64,000 nucleotides of DNA, taken from positions 154,964,971-155,028,970 of the forward strand of contig NC_081411.1 in NCBI RefSeq assembly GCF_030272615.1. Direction: 5' to 3'. Of the stretch, positions 42,130-54,075 are shown piece by piece. Under the pieces are notes generated by a model. That model did not search any database. It was not told the origin of the DNA and saw only the letters and a list, made by a program, of their open reading frames with translations. The number at the start of each line of letters is the position of its first letter. Position 1 is the stretch's first letter. The translations under genes were made by a program, and so were the position numbers. This DNA is from Cryptomeria japonica. Lineage: Eukaryota; Streptophyta; Pinopsida; Cupressales; Cupressaceae.

Positions 42130-44576
42130 TGTTGGCATTATGGATGAATTGATTATGTGTGGCATTGATGTTTTGTCATTGATGTCAACACTAGTTGTTA
42201 CCAGAATATAGATTTACACTGGCTAATATGGATGGTTACCGATAGATAGGTTACTGGTATAAGATCTAGTGTTACCGATAGAAGAGATTATCTGTTGGAC
42301 ACTTCAGACATGTTTGGATCAGTGAATTATATTGGATTTCATGATTTATATGATCCATGAGCATGTTTTGGTTAGTTGGTATTGGCTTGGTAGATGGATG
42401 CTATCATACACTCTGGTAATCCCTTACTGGCACTGGTTTAAGGCTTTATCGGTAGAGCTTTCATTGAGGAATCATGACAGGATGCACAATTGGTGTTGGT
42501 GCAGCTTCTTCAAGGAATTCAAGATGCTAAAGATGTTCGTTGATCGTGCTCTAATTGCTTGAAGACATTGCTTTCGCGTGGTGGACCCAGAATAGGTCCG
42601 GTACCTATCTAGGTTATGGACTGGTATCAAGCTAGCATGTACTCTACATGTTACTTGGATGATTCGAGATGTTTTATGGATTTTTTATCATTGTTTTGGT
42701 CTTAAGCCAACATGACATATCATTGTAATAAGGAATTATGTAATGATATTATTATTATATCTTTAGGTGGCCGACCTAATTAGTTTAGGCCTTAAGGTTT
42801 GTATAAATAAGAGGTAGAAACTCTTTGCAAAAGTATCATGGTTATTGGAAAGGTCATGGTCAAGGAATGTAATGTGTGAATATTGTAATATCATTCAAGT
42901 AGAGGAGTTGATCGATCATTGGTGATTAGATTGGATTCAAAAGAGGATTTAGTCCTCTAATATTGAGCTTAATCGAGACTATAATCAGACATAGTAGATG
43001 CTATTTCTAGCAGTTCACTCCATTGGATTGTTGTCTATTTATCTTGAGAAGGTTGTAGCCTCTCTCTAGTCAATGAGACTCTTTTTGTAATGAGCAGTAC
43101 ACTCTAGGCAGTGTGCCATCCTGCAAGTGCAGGCCCCTCATTGTAACACACTTTATGCAAAAGTATCATCTGACTGTGGGTAGGTTTCCCACCATGGTTT
43201 TTCCATTTATGGATTTTACACGTATAAATCATGGTGTTATATGGTATGGTTTCTTTGCATTGATTATCTAGTTAATTGTTAAGTTGTATTGTTTACTGGT
43301 ATCTATTTCTACCGGCATCTGTTTATACTTTACTGGTACTTGATTTGTTTAAGGTTGTTAAGAATCGGGAAGGACAACTGAGAGGGGGGGGTGAATCAGT
43401 TGTCATCAAATTATAACCCAAAACAAATTATTCCAACTTAAACTTAGTGCCGGTAAACCAAACTTAAATGTCCGTAAAATAGATTAATTGTTATAGCAGT
43501 ACCAGTATAACTTAATGCATGAAACATAAAGAGAAACAACATCCACAACACATGACACAAAGATTTTGACATGGAAACCCTGTAAGGGGAAAAAACATGG
43601 TGGGAAACCTTACCCACAATCATATGATACTACTACAGATAGTAAGTGTATACAAATGGGGTTTGCACATGCAGAAAGGCCAACCACTTAGAGCTCACTG
43701 CTCAATCATAAACTAGGAGTCACACTGACTACAGTTGGATGGTTAAATCCAATAACAATGTACTGCTCAAAATAGCATCTGCAATGGTGGATTCATTACC
43801 GGTTTAAGCTTCTGAACATGAGTGTCAAACACCTTCATAACCTTCCTTCAACCTTCACATAATATCTGCATGATTCACACAAGGATCTGCTTATTTTCGC
43901 TCTTCAATATTCGCACACACTCATACAATATCATATTCAATAAGATCTTGCAATTAATTATACAAAACCTAAGACCTTAACATGAGGTCGGTTCACTAAA
44001 GATATTACAATTAAATCAATTACAAAATAAGTCTCGATGCGATACAATATGTCGGCCTCAATACATTTAAATATTATTTAATCAATAAACCATTTCCATA
44101 ATGTGTCGTGCTGATATGAAATAGATATCATATATCGGTCCATAACCTAGACCTATCTACCGGTAAAGGCAAATATGTCAACCCGATTAGACCAATAAGA
44201 AAAACACCAAATCCAAACATCCAATCCATGTCTTCAACATAACTAGATGATCTCTAGATGATAACAAGCCATCATCACTGCTGGTGAACAATATATCCCG
44301 TCGGTGAAGAATTTACCGGTGACTGTGCATAAGCCAATATCCATGCCGGTGAACAAAATGTGCTGGTTCAACAATAAACAAATATAACGAGAGTGCCAAA
44401 TCAACAATGTAGACCTCCAAGAAGATAAGTGTTGACATCAATGACAAAACCAATGCAACACATGACGAAGTCATCCACAATACCAACAAAGGTTATATTG
44501 TGGATTAAAAGTTATAATTTGTTAACAACTGATTCACCCCCTCCCCCCTCTTAGTTGTTCACCAGTTATCCTAACA
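42130..44576 (+). mobile_element. 5' LTR of Copia element D (with nested solo LTR)
   Basis: Starts TGTTGGCATTATGGATG, ends TTATCCTAACA, followed by the primer site. Without the nested 1133-bp LTR and one duplication it is about 1309 bp. The last 83 bases (44494-44576) lie beyond the insertion and include CAACTGATTCACCCCCTCC, the partner of the G-rich end seen in element C and in the solo LTR. Confidence 0.88.
43356..44488 (-). mobile_element. Solo Copia LTR inserted in the LTR of element D
   Basis: 1133 bp with TG...CA ends (plus strand TGTTAAGAATCGGG...ATACCAACA), flanked by perfect AAGGT duplications at 43351-43355 and 44489-44493. In the minus orientation it begins TGTTGGTATTGTGGATGA and is related to the LTR it sits in (both carry TTTTGTCATTGATGTCAACA near the start). 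It is therefore a related family inserted head-to-tail inverted within D. Confidence 0.9.
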
Positions 44577-44578
44577 AT

Positions 44579-44590
44579 TGGTATCAGAGC
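44579..44590 (+). other. Primer binding site of element D
   Basis: TGGTATCAGAGC, the exact complement of the plant initiator-Met tRNA 3' end, two bases after the LTR. Confidence 0.95.
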
Positions 44591-44634
44591 TTTGGACCTC
44601 TTTTGCAGAAGCTTAACCACTTGAGGTAGATCCA

Positions 44635-45612
44635 ATGGCAGCTAACACTTCTAATCCATCAACAGCTATTTTCAGAAGAGAAATCCCAAAGCTTGATGGA
44701 ACAAATTATGGGATATGGAAAATTCGAATGGAGACTCATCTTAGATGTCTGGGCAAGGATATTTGGGAGATCACTAAGAAAGGATACACACCTTATGATC
44801 CGGAATCAAGCAATCCTACTCCTGCAGACTTGGATAAGAATATTGAAAATGATTGCAGAGCTAGAGAAGCCCTCTTGTGTGCACTTACTGATCAACAAAT
44901 TATGGGATTGACTGACAAATCATCGGCTAAGGTTATATGGGACAAATTAAAAAATATGAATGAAGGTGACCCTATTGTCGAAATTGCTAAACTTGATGGT
45001 TACCGGGTAAGGTATGAAAACTTGAAAATGGAAGAAAATGAAAAAATTGTTGTGTTTATGGAAAGAGTAAATGAGATTGTTATGGGAATTCAATGTTGTG
45101 GAGGATTCCTAAGTGAAGATGAAATAGTTTCCAAAGGCTTGAGATCCCTTCCACTGGCTTACAAGATGAAGGCAATTGCAATTAATGAGTTGAGAACAAT
45201 GGAAAACACTTCAGTCAATAGAGACATTCTGATTGGGAAATTATCTACTTTTGAGCTTGAAGAATTTGGATCTTCTAGAGTTGTAAAGTCCGAACCTTCT
45301 TTTCATGCATCATCATCAACATCTACCAGGAAAAGTGATTGGAGAGCCCTATATGCAAAAGAACTGGAAGACATAAGGAAAGAAGATGAAGAGCTTGAGC
45401 AACTTGAAGCCTTATTTGCTAGAAGAGTACCTAAAGGATCAACTAGAAGTATGAAGGAAAAGCACCTTTTAAATGTTTTGCATGTAATAAGATTGGTCAT
45501 TTTGCATCTAGATGTCCTGAAAGGAATTATAGGTTTGAGGAAAGAGTTAAGAAAATTTTTAAGCCTAAGCCAAATAGATAAATATTTAAGAAAAACAAAC
45601 AACACTACATAG
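44635..45612 (+). pseudogene. Element D gag
   Basis: Starts MAANTSNPSTAIFRREIPKL with the Copia DGTNYGIWKIRMETHLR block, then UBN2 gag: VIWDKLKNMNEGDPIVEIAK and SEDEIVSKGLRSLPLAYKMK. A one-base frame change at about 45440-45470 precedes the zinc knuckle, which reads CFACNKIGHFASRC (C-x2-C-x4-H-x4-C) in the downstream frame (45474-45515). All later domains stay in that new frame. The ATG is 45 bases after the primer site. Confidence 0.9.
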
Positions 45613-46042
45613 CAGGTGAGGAAGGAGTAACAGATGACTCTGGAGATGAACAAGTAGAAGAATCAACTAGTGGATCTGGAAATGGAAAGGAATGGGTGTT
45701 CTATGCTTTGAAGGAAGATGAACCAGAACTAGCTATCAAAAATGAAGAGAAGGCCCTGACAGCAAAAGTTGAAGATAAGGATGAATGGGTAATTGATAGT
45801 GGATTCTCACATCATATGACTGGAGATAAAAGAAAATGTTTTTCCCTGCAAGAATACAATGGTGGTCAAGTCAGATTTGGAGATGACAAGGTATGTATGA
45901 TCAAAGTTAGAGGTATTATTTCTTTGGATGGAAAGCATAACATTGATAATGTCTATTATGTAGAAGGTTTAAGGCATAATCTTTTGAGTGTTGGTCAATT
46001 AGTTGATAAGGGTTTTCAACTTCAGTTTAAAGATAAAAAATG
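45613..46042 (+). pseudogene. Element D protease
   Basis: Copia aspartic protease: EWVIDSGFSHHMTGDK contains the D-S-G active site, and NVYYVEGLRHNLLSVGQLVD is the family's C-terminal block. The DSGFSHHMTG form has Phe where Cys or Ala is usual. A TGA at 46041-46043 separates it from integrase. Confidence 0.88.
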
Positions 46043-46043
46043 A

Positions 46044-46980
46044 AAAATCATTAACAAAACTGGTTTGGAGATTGCAACTGGTATTCAGACAGGATGTAAC
46101 ATCTTTCACCTGAACACTAGTAATAAGACATGTTTGATTGCTCATATTGGTGAGAGTTGGCTATGGCATAAGAGGTTGTGTCATGTTAATTTTGATTGTA
46201 TCGTTAAGATCAGTTCAACTAAGGCAGTTAGAGCTATACCTAAGATTATGAAGCCTCATAATTTGGTATGTAAGGAATGTCAATTGGGTAAGCAAGTCAG
46301 AATTTCTTTTAAGAGCATACATGATAAATCTAATGATGTACTTGATTTTATTCACACTGACTTATGTGGTCTAGCAAGGACTAGAATATTTCAAGGTGAT
46401 AGGTATTTCATGCTGATTATTGATGACTATTCTAGAATGATGTGGGTGACTTTTCTAAGGGAGAGGTCTAAAGATTTTCAAAAATTCAAAATCTTTAAAG
46501 CTAAGGTTGAAACAAAAGATGGATTGAAAATTAAATGTCTAAGATTAGATCATGGCGGTGAGTTCACGTCTCATGATTTTAACAACTATTGTGAGACAAA
46601 TGGAATCCAGAGACAACTATCTGCACCTAGGACTCCTCAGCAAAATGGAGTAGTTGAAAGGAAGAACATAACTAACTTGGATGCATCTAGATCTATGATG
46701 ATGGAACCCAAATTGCCTCATATCTACTAGAGAGAATCAGTGAGTACAATAGTCTACACTCTGAACAAAGTTTACATTAAAGGTGAAACCGGTAAGACCC
46801 CTTATGAATTATGGTTTGGACATACACCTACTATTAAGTATTTCAAAATTTTTGGAAGTAAATCCTATATCAAAAGAGATGATTCAATTGGAAAGTTTGA
46901 TCGTAGATGTGATGAAGGGATATTTCATGGTTATTCAATTCAAAGCAAAGCATATAGATGTTATAACAAAAGATTGTAGA
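46044..46980 (+). pseudogene. Element D integrase
   Basis: Zinc-binding part LWHKRLCHVN and VCKECQLGKQ; catalytic residues in FIHTDLCGLA, LRLDHGGEFTS and QQNGVVERKN; C-terminus TPYELWFGHTPTIKYFKIFG and CDEGIFHGYS. In-frame stops at 46728 and 46977. It lies before RT, which fixes the element as Copia. The complete domain here is the part missing from element C. Confidence 0.92.
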
Positions 46981-47611
46981 AAATTGTTGAGAGTGCTAAT
47001 TTGAAAGTGGATGAACAGTACATAAATCATTCTATATCATATGATAGGAATCCAATAGTGGAAATGATCATAATAGAACCAGCAATGCCTCAACCGGTAC
47101 AAGAAGCTGAAATAGCTACACCGACACTATCAGATAATTCAGCTGCGACTGATGATCAAAATGGTGAACTTGAAGTTCAAATGACTCCAAGGTATATAAG
47201 ATTAAATCATTCTGAAGATGAAATTATTGGAGATAGAAACAAGGGAGTAATGACACGAATAAAACTGGTAAATGAAGAGGTATGTCTTATTTTTCAAATT
47301 AAACTGGCAACTATTATTAAAGCTTGTAAGGATAAATATTGGTTAAAGGCTATGGAAGATGAATTAGATCAAATAGAGAAGAATGAAACTTGGTCTTTAG
47401 TTCCCCGACCTAAAAGTAAGAATGTTATTGGAACTAAATGGGTTTTCATTGACAGATGACAAAGACATGGTTTGCAGATTGAAGAAAGCTTTATATGGTT
47501 TGAAACACGCTCCTAGAGCTTAGTTTTACTAAAGGTAGTGGTGATAGTAATCTATATTATAAGATCACTGATAATGACATTCTGATTATTGAAGTTTTTA
47601 TTGATGATATC
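46981..47611 (+). pseudogene. Element D RT, deleted and cut by element B
   Basis: The N-terminal linker and start of RT are present: MTPRYIRLNHSEDEIIGDRN, WLKAMEDELDQIEKNETWSL and NVIGTKWVFIDR. Then about a third of RT is missing, and CRLKKALYGLKHAPRA appears directly, followed by IEVFIDDI. That last phrase is the catalytic box, and element B's LTR begins right after it (47612). The remainder of D should lie to the right of the window. Confidence 0.88.
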
Positions 47612-48779
47612 TGTGTCGACTTGAATTTCATCCTCAGAATGCTACCTGTAACAAGTTAGTTTAACAAAATACCAATGGAAATGATACAGGAAATCCAAAC
47701 TCAACCAATGAAACTACATGAAATACATATGAAATAAAAATACTAATATTACCTTCATGGTTTATGTCTCATTGTGTCCTAACTCCACTGCTCTTGATTG
47801 TAGATGGTGTGCTCTCAGACAAGCACCGTTAGCTTCCAAGATGAAATATGAAGAATGGACTGATAACCGATAGTTTACAATTGCTATGATATGCAATACT
47901 ACATGATTATGCTAAAATGCTAATTGCTATTTGCTTCAAGATTATAACTCACAGATGCATAAGTTTTACAAATGATTAGCTTGCAAACTCACTGGAAGTC
48001 TAACTTTTTTTCAACTCAAACTCCTAATTTTATAGACTTTGAGAGAATAAGATGATGTGGCCCAGATCAACGGTCATGATCAGATCTACAGATTTGGATG
48101 GCTGTGAAAAAAGGTGAAGGTTGAGAGAAAGGAGGAAGGAGAAGACAAGTGTCACTCATCTCACCTTGACTGAGTTGCTGACTGAGGGAATCTAGGGATG
48201 GTTGGAGAAGATTTAGGCATGAGAGGACAAGTGGACTCAAGTTCTTCCTAAGATGTAGGGATGTTGGAGAGAACATAGAAGAAGGTTATGGAATATGTGT
48301 ACGTACACAATATTCATTAATTTTGGAGGTTGAAGATAAATGATGAATTAATATTTAAGAAATATTAATTTCCTTAGCCACATGATGGATGAGTTGGAAA
48401 AGGGAAGATGAAGTGGAGATGGAAGGTGAGTTGGATAAGAGGAATTAAATAATTTAGAATGTATTTAATATTTGAGACTATAGGATAGAAGAATAATAAT
48501 TAGATATTAGATATTCAAATGATTGAAGGAAATAATTAAATATTTAGATATTTAATTAACTTGATTAGAAGGATAATTAAACATTAGATATTTAATTAAT
48601 TGGAGGAATAGGATAGATGAATTAATTAATAAAATATTTCAATTAAATTAATTAATAGAAAGACACGAAATGAATTAAATAAATTAATCTTTTCAAATTA
48701 ACTATTTAATAGAAGAATAATTATTAAATAAATATAAAATATTTATTTAATTGCTCATAGCCATTTTTATGTGTATACA
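47612..48779 (-). repeat. 3' LTR of element B
   Basis: 1168 bp. Minus-strand start TGTATACACATAAAAATGG, close to the start of element A's LTR, and end GTCGACACA. The plus-strand start matches 63786-64000. A minus-strand TATAAAATT is at 48026-48034. The exact outer end could be two bases further in. Confidence 0.9.
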
Positions 48780-48793
48780 TTTTGCCCCTCTTT
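48780..48793 (-). other. Polypurine tract of element B
   Basis: Minus-strand AAAGAGGGGCAAAA, identical to element A's tract, next to the 3' LTR. Confidence 0.88.
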
Positions 48794-49117
48794 GAAATGA
48801 TGTCAAGACAACATTGTTTCAAAGATTAAATCAAGTCTCGATAGTGCGCCTGATGGAGATTGAAAATCCTGATTGTGTGCCCCCTCAGGAGATTGATCAT
48901 GAAATTGTTGAAAACTTTGGTTTGAATGATTGATCTCATGATAATTGATAAAAATTTTTGTCAATTAAATTCATTTGTAAAAAACAAATTAAATTGCCCC
49001 ATTGAATAGCATCAATTACTCTTTAAAATAGTAAATATAAAACTAACCAAGGTTAATTTTAATTTCATTGTCATCCTTGTCAGCTTGTGAAGAAAATTGT
49101 CTTGGTGAGGTGGCGAA
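48794..49117. other. Element B, between 3' LTR and PMD exon 1
   Basis: About 320 bases with no coding. As in element A, it starts with a TTTGAAATGATG...CATTGTTTCAAAG inverted pair (48789-48823; A: 3760-3796). It must include the PMD 5' untranslated region if that gene is transcribed. No clear TATA box was found. Confidence 0.45.
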
Positions 49118-49192
49118 ATGGTGATTCCTATGGAGAACCATCTATTTGAGTGTGTTCGACGATATTAGCAACCTCCTGAGTATGGGTTGCCG

Positions 49193-49934
49193 GTATGTAT
49201 CTTATCCTGAGCTTTGTTTTCAACTTGTCATACAACTTTTCATGTTTTTGGCACATTTTTGAAGTTTTGATTTTTTTTGCAATTTTTGGCATTATGTTAG
49301 CACTTTTGCATTTAAATTTAGCGCATATGCAATTAGGTTTAACTCTTTTTCTCATGATAGCACTTATGCTCATTTTGTTAGCACATATGATAAGGATGTT
49401 AGCGCATATGCATCGATTAGCACTTTTGTTTCGTCTGTTAGCGCATATGCATTGTGTGGTAGTGCTTTTGCATGTTTCGTGCATACGTGCTTAGGGTTAG
49501 CGTGTTTGTTGAAAAAGTTAGTGCATATGATTTTTTATGCACTTTTGTTCAATAAGATAGCACATATGCTCTAAATGAATGTTTTTGATAGATGCAAAAG
49601 GCAAAAAAATCACTTTGTTGATTAGATTTAACGTGTTTGATGCGCATGAATGATGAATAGGGATTTGATTGATTGATTGATTGATGTCATTTGATAGATT
49701 GATTTGATTTGTTTTGATAGATTAACTCTAAGAAACTGATTTAGTTTCTGATGTAAGATCTTAGCAGAGTTTTGATTTAACTCTGTGATTGATAGAAAAC
49801 CATGATTGATAGGTTTGAGAATGATTTGATAGCTTAAGTTGCTTTAGTTTGATTTGATTGATTTGATAGATTAGCAATCACTTTGATTTGATAGATAGAT
49901 AAGTGATGATTGATTGAATTCTCTTGGTAAATAG
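49193..49934 (+). other. Predicted phase-0 intron of the element B PMD gene
   Basis: Donor GTATGTATCT and acceptor AAATAG|GAGAA parallel element A. Exon 1 in both elements encodes I-P-M-x-x-H-L-x-E-x-V and has a whole number of codons. The interior contains the leader repeats and AT-rich GATTGATT runs. Confidence 0.6.
49290..49570 (+). repeat. Leader repeats in the PMD intron of element B
   Basis: About ten units of 20-28 bases based on TTAGCGCATATGCAT and TTAGCACTTTTG. GGTTTAACTCTTTTTCTC (49336-49353) corresponds to GGTTAGCTCTTTTTCTC on the minus strand at 63435-63451, and GATTAGCACTTTTG is exactly shared. Confidence 0.82.
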
Positions 49935-52022
49935 GAGAAAATTGATGTTCTCCATTGTTGGGAGAAATTCTTGACGGTACGTCATTTAGTGCTAGAGCTG
50001 ACACAGGCAGAGGTGAGACATGTAGATGCTTGTGGTTTACGCCATCTGTTATATATGCCTAAGATTACCCATAATAGAGGATTATTGATGACATTAGCCG
50101 AGAGATGGCATAGTGAGCATAACACTTTCCACTTGCCCACGGGTGAGATTAGTGTGACACTCGAGGATGTCTATAGGCTTAAGCACATCTCAGTGATCAA
50201 TGAGTTAGTGCAGTATGATGTTGATGATCATGTTGGGATAGAGGCTTGCAGATCCATTTTTGTTGATGAGAGCATCTCTAGAGGAGAGATCCGATGGGAG
50301 GATATGGTTATGTATTACAAGACTCTCCCTGTGATTCTTGCTGGTTTGATTGGAGGATTCATTTGTCTTGATAGGCGATCGCAAGGTTTTGCTATTGGAT
50401 GGGGTGAGATTCTTCAGAGTATGATGCAGCATTGGACTCGATATTCTTGGGGTGTTTGTATGCTGGCACATTTATATCATGATCTTCATCAGGTGGTGTA
50501 TGATGAGAGTTCTAGTTTGTCTACATGATGCACACTTTTGCAAATCTGGTGTTGGGAGAACATTGCTATTACTTGACCTATCCATCATAGAGTTCATGGA
50601 GAGAGGTAGCCATATGTGTATCTATGTGCAGGTATCCTTACTCAAGATAAGATGGGTAAGATGGAGTATTGGCGTTGGGTGCTTGATTCATTGGATAGTA
50701 TTACTTGGAGACCATATGTTGATTATGAGCCATGGATGGATGATGCACATACATTACCATTTATTATGTAGAGTAGATATTGCATTGGTCAAACTCCTTA
50801 TATTGTTGAGCGATAGTTGATTAGTCACATTCTTAGAGAGTTTGGTATCATTCAGCCTATGCGTACTGGTGTCATGATATATGCTCAGCGGTATAGAGAT
50901 AGACAAGATTGGGGACTTTCTTTGTCATTTGAGATTGCTCATGTAAATTTTATTTCTACTCTGACAGTGGCTTATGATATGAGATTGTACATTCTTGATC
51001 CTAGTGTTACTGTAGAGTATGCTCAATATATACTAGCACATCCATGTCCTCGTATTACTGATCCAACAGATCCTCCTTGCAGCTTAGGAGATGAGGATGA
51101 CGATTCAGATGATCTAGGTGTCAGGAGACAGAGATGGAGATGAGAGGTTAGAGTTGCTCAGGAGGTCGGGGGAGATGGAGATGAGGGTGGGGATGGTGGT
51201 GGGGGTGGTAGGAGAAAGGGAAGGAGAGGAGGTCGATTGAGAGTCCGTGGAGGACCGTTTGGATTAGTTGGTAGGATTGGGAGACCATACCCTATGGGTA
51301 GGAGAGATGTTGGATTGATTGGGAGGGATATTGGTAGGATAGGGATGAGATAACCAAAAGGGTTTCCATTGATAGGAGGAGGTAGGATGATTGGACTTGA
51401 TGGGGGTTGCGGGAGAGGCATTGATTTTGGTCAAATTCGGCTAGACCCTAGGGTTATTGCAGCTCATGGTGGAGAGTATGAGGATCTAGAGGATCATGTT
51501 CCACTCATTAGATGATGGGTTCTAAGAGCTACTCAGACAAAGATTCCAGTAGGAGGACATGGAGGTGGTGAGGAGGGGATTGGGGTTCATGCACCACAAT
51601 AGGATTTACTAGAGCAGGAGACCATTGATAGTCTTAGAGAATAGATTGATTAGCTTCTAGTACAGGTACAAAATTTCATGGCTGAGAGGGATAGAGATGT
51701 TTGGAGACAATAGGATACTTAGGGCCTTCTTGATCATATTCAACAGGTTGGATTGGGTACTCTCTCAGTTGACACTATTAGAGCACTAGTTCGGGCTGGG
51801 AAGGAGACTTCTTGTTGGCATCAACTATATGAGGAGGTAGTCATAGAGACCCAGAGAGCAGGTAGTTATCATACCACCGTGTTGATGGATACTTGCAATG
51901 GTGGAGTCATGGGACCTCCTCAGAGGAGTGGTGATCATGGGAGATAGGCATCTAGAGGATCTTCTCACCCACAGCCACATAGACAGACAGATTCAGGTGG
52001 TAGTGGTACAGGACAACCTTGA

Positions 52023-53840
52023 ATTGGCTTTGTATTGATGAGGCATTTGTACTTTGTATCTGATATCATTGTATACTTGGACTTTTATTGTTTTATAATG
52101 ATCTATATACAGACATGGACTCTATCTAATGATGATCTTTATTATACATGTTACTCTATTTTATGATGATCTATATGCATTGATTATATGGATGCAGTGA
52201 TTAGATGGATGATAATATGATGATGATTGTCTTTCCTTGCCTTATGATAATGATCTACATGATGCAATGATAAATGTTTTTTTGATTTTTGATTTTGATG
52301 CAACTAAAAATGATTACTAACTTAAATGATGCAAATGTAATGATCTATATGGAAATGCAAATGAATGATCTATATGGAAATGCAAATGAATGATTATGCA
52401 ATATGCTATTCAAATGTTTTTTATTTTTGATTAAAATTGAAAATGATGTGAAAAATGCAAATGCAATGATTGATTTCTTTAATGTTTATGCATAATATGA
52501 TTATGAGTCTAAGTGAAAAGATGCAACTAAATGAAATGAAATGATAATGCAAATAATAATGATGATACACTACATGATTAATGAAATGCACTTAATTGAA
52601 TGCAAATTAATGCAATTTTTGAAATACAACTAAATGATTTGAAATGATAATGCAAATAATAATGATGATACACTACATGATTAATGAAATGCACTTATGA
52701 TGATCAAATGCAAATTGTTTTTTTTTGTCCAAGCATACTCAATCTTAATTTATGACCGTTGATCCATGAATGAAATGAAATGCTTATAATGCAACTGACA
52801 ATGAATGCTTATAATGCAGATGAATAATGAGCTAATCTAAAATGATCTAACTAAAATCATACTACCATTCTTCATATGCTATCTTGTAACAGTGCTTGAT
52901 TTCATTATTGAGCTTTAAAATGTTGTAAGAAAATACAAGTAATTTGACATAAAGGTTCAAGATGACCTGAGTATTTCTTACATGGATTTTGATAGAGCAA
53001 GTTAATACAAGCAACTTGACATAATGGATCAAGTTAAATTGAGTATTGCTTGAATAACAAACAAGGATTAGCTCCTTTCATGCATGACTTGGAACATCCT
53101 CCTTGATCTTTTGCCGATCATATCCTGAGACAAGTACATACTTTAGTAAGAGATAAACCACAGACAACAATCAAAGAAAATAATCATACCCCATCATAGA
53201 TTCTCTAGTCATGGACATCCTTGAGTTGCATAGAGTACATGATTAGCAATAAAATCAAGTTATAAACATTGAATCTTGTATGCCATTTACATGTTCTTAT
53301 GGTCATTAACTGATATCATCATCTTGATCAATTATATTTGATAATCCTTTATTACATTCTGGTTGATTCTTCATTTTCTGAGTTTCATGATTTAGTTGTT
53401 ATAAGATGCCTTGATCTTTGTTTCTTTTGTTGCTCATTATCTGTTTCAAAATCCTAGGTGTTTTTGGTTTTTCTAAGTTTTACAAATGTTTTGGGATTTT
53501 CAAAGACTCAAAAGATCACCTTAGCAAAAGGAATTAGGATTTTGGCCCCAGCAAAAACAAAAATTTATTATGGATATATGAATTGATCAAGATCCAAACC
53601 ATGGCGAGATACAAATGCAGATTGATCAATTCTGATAAAATCTAAGACAATGACTACGACAAGTATGTCAAAGATTGATAATTGTTGGTAAGCTGCATAT
53701 TTTCTGCTAATGGTTCAGAGCAATGGATGCGAAAGATGGAACATATAAGCTAAGATAGATGGAAGTGATATATGCGATATGATGGAGTGGATAGGTGCAC
53801 AAAGCGATCTCATAGATGGAGGAACTCACTTTTTAGATAG
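52023..53840. other. Element B noncoding region between PMD and integrase ends
   Basis: AT-rich, no gene recognised. Contains near-duplicate stretches such as AATAATGATGATACACTACA (about 52557 and 52657) and ATCTATATGGAAATGCAAAT repeats near 52340-52390. Confidence 0.5.
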
Positions 53841-53864
53841 CGCCTGTTTACCAGGTTTTCACCA
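53841..53864 (-). promoter_or_regulatory. GTGAAAACCTGG motif downstream of integrase, element B
   Basis: Minus-strand GGTGAAAACCTGGTAAACAG followed by GCG, 212 bases after the integrase stop. Same motif as in A (7623-7685) and E (about 21551). Confidence 0.6.
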
Positions 53865-53944
53865 TCTAAATTTATTGCATTTTTCCCTCTCTTTTCTCTT
53901 TTTTCTATTTAACTGTTTTATGCTTTTTAGGGATTTTCTTCTTT

Positions 53945-54075
53945 TTTGATGTTTACTGATTTCTTCAAGACTTTATATGCTTTTTATTGATTTTTTCCAG
54001 GACTTTATATGCTTTTTATTGATTTTTTCTAGGACTTTATATGCTTTTTATTGATTTTTTTCAAGACTTTATATC
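53945..54075 (-). repeat. Tandem repeat after element B integrase
   Basis: Four copies of a unit of about 32 bases containing GACTTTATATGCTTTTTATT followed by GATTTTTTC(C/T)AG. Position matches the unrelated T-rich array of element A. Confidence 0.85.

Larger units (their letters stand above)
49118..52022 (+). pseudogene. Antisense PMD gene of element B, full-length frame with stops
   Basis: Exon 1 (49118-49192, 25 codons) starts MVIPMENHLFECV and ends at donor G|GTATGTATCT. The proposed intron is 49193-49934, and exon 2 runs 49935-52022. Exon 2 keeps one frame for about 695 codons. The PMD shows LAERWHSEHNTFHLPTGE, TLEDVYRL, FAIGWGEILQ, YSWGVCMLAHLYHDLH, CTLLQIWCWENIAI, WRPYVDYEPW and LREFGIIQPMRTG. 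A Gly/Arg-rich linker and a C-terminal module follow (LVRAGKETSCWHQLYEEVV). Fourteen stops interrupt exon 2 (9 TAG, 4 TGA, 1 TAA), the first at 50526, without any frameshift. PMD proteins of plants include MAIN and MAIL1. The gene lies tail to tail with gag-pol. Confidence 0.85.

Noticed and set aside
41397-42562. Small frames of 60-75 codons between element X and element D
   Set aside because: No domain, no homolog recognised and heavy overlap with LTR sequence. Only the short KHIEIKCHY trace of Copia RNase H is noted, with low confidence.
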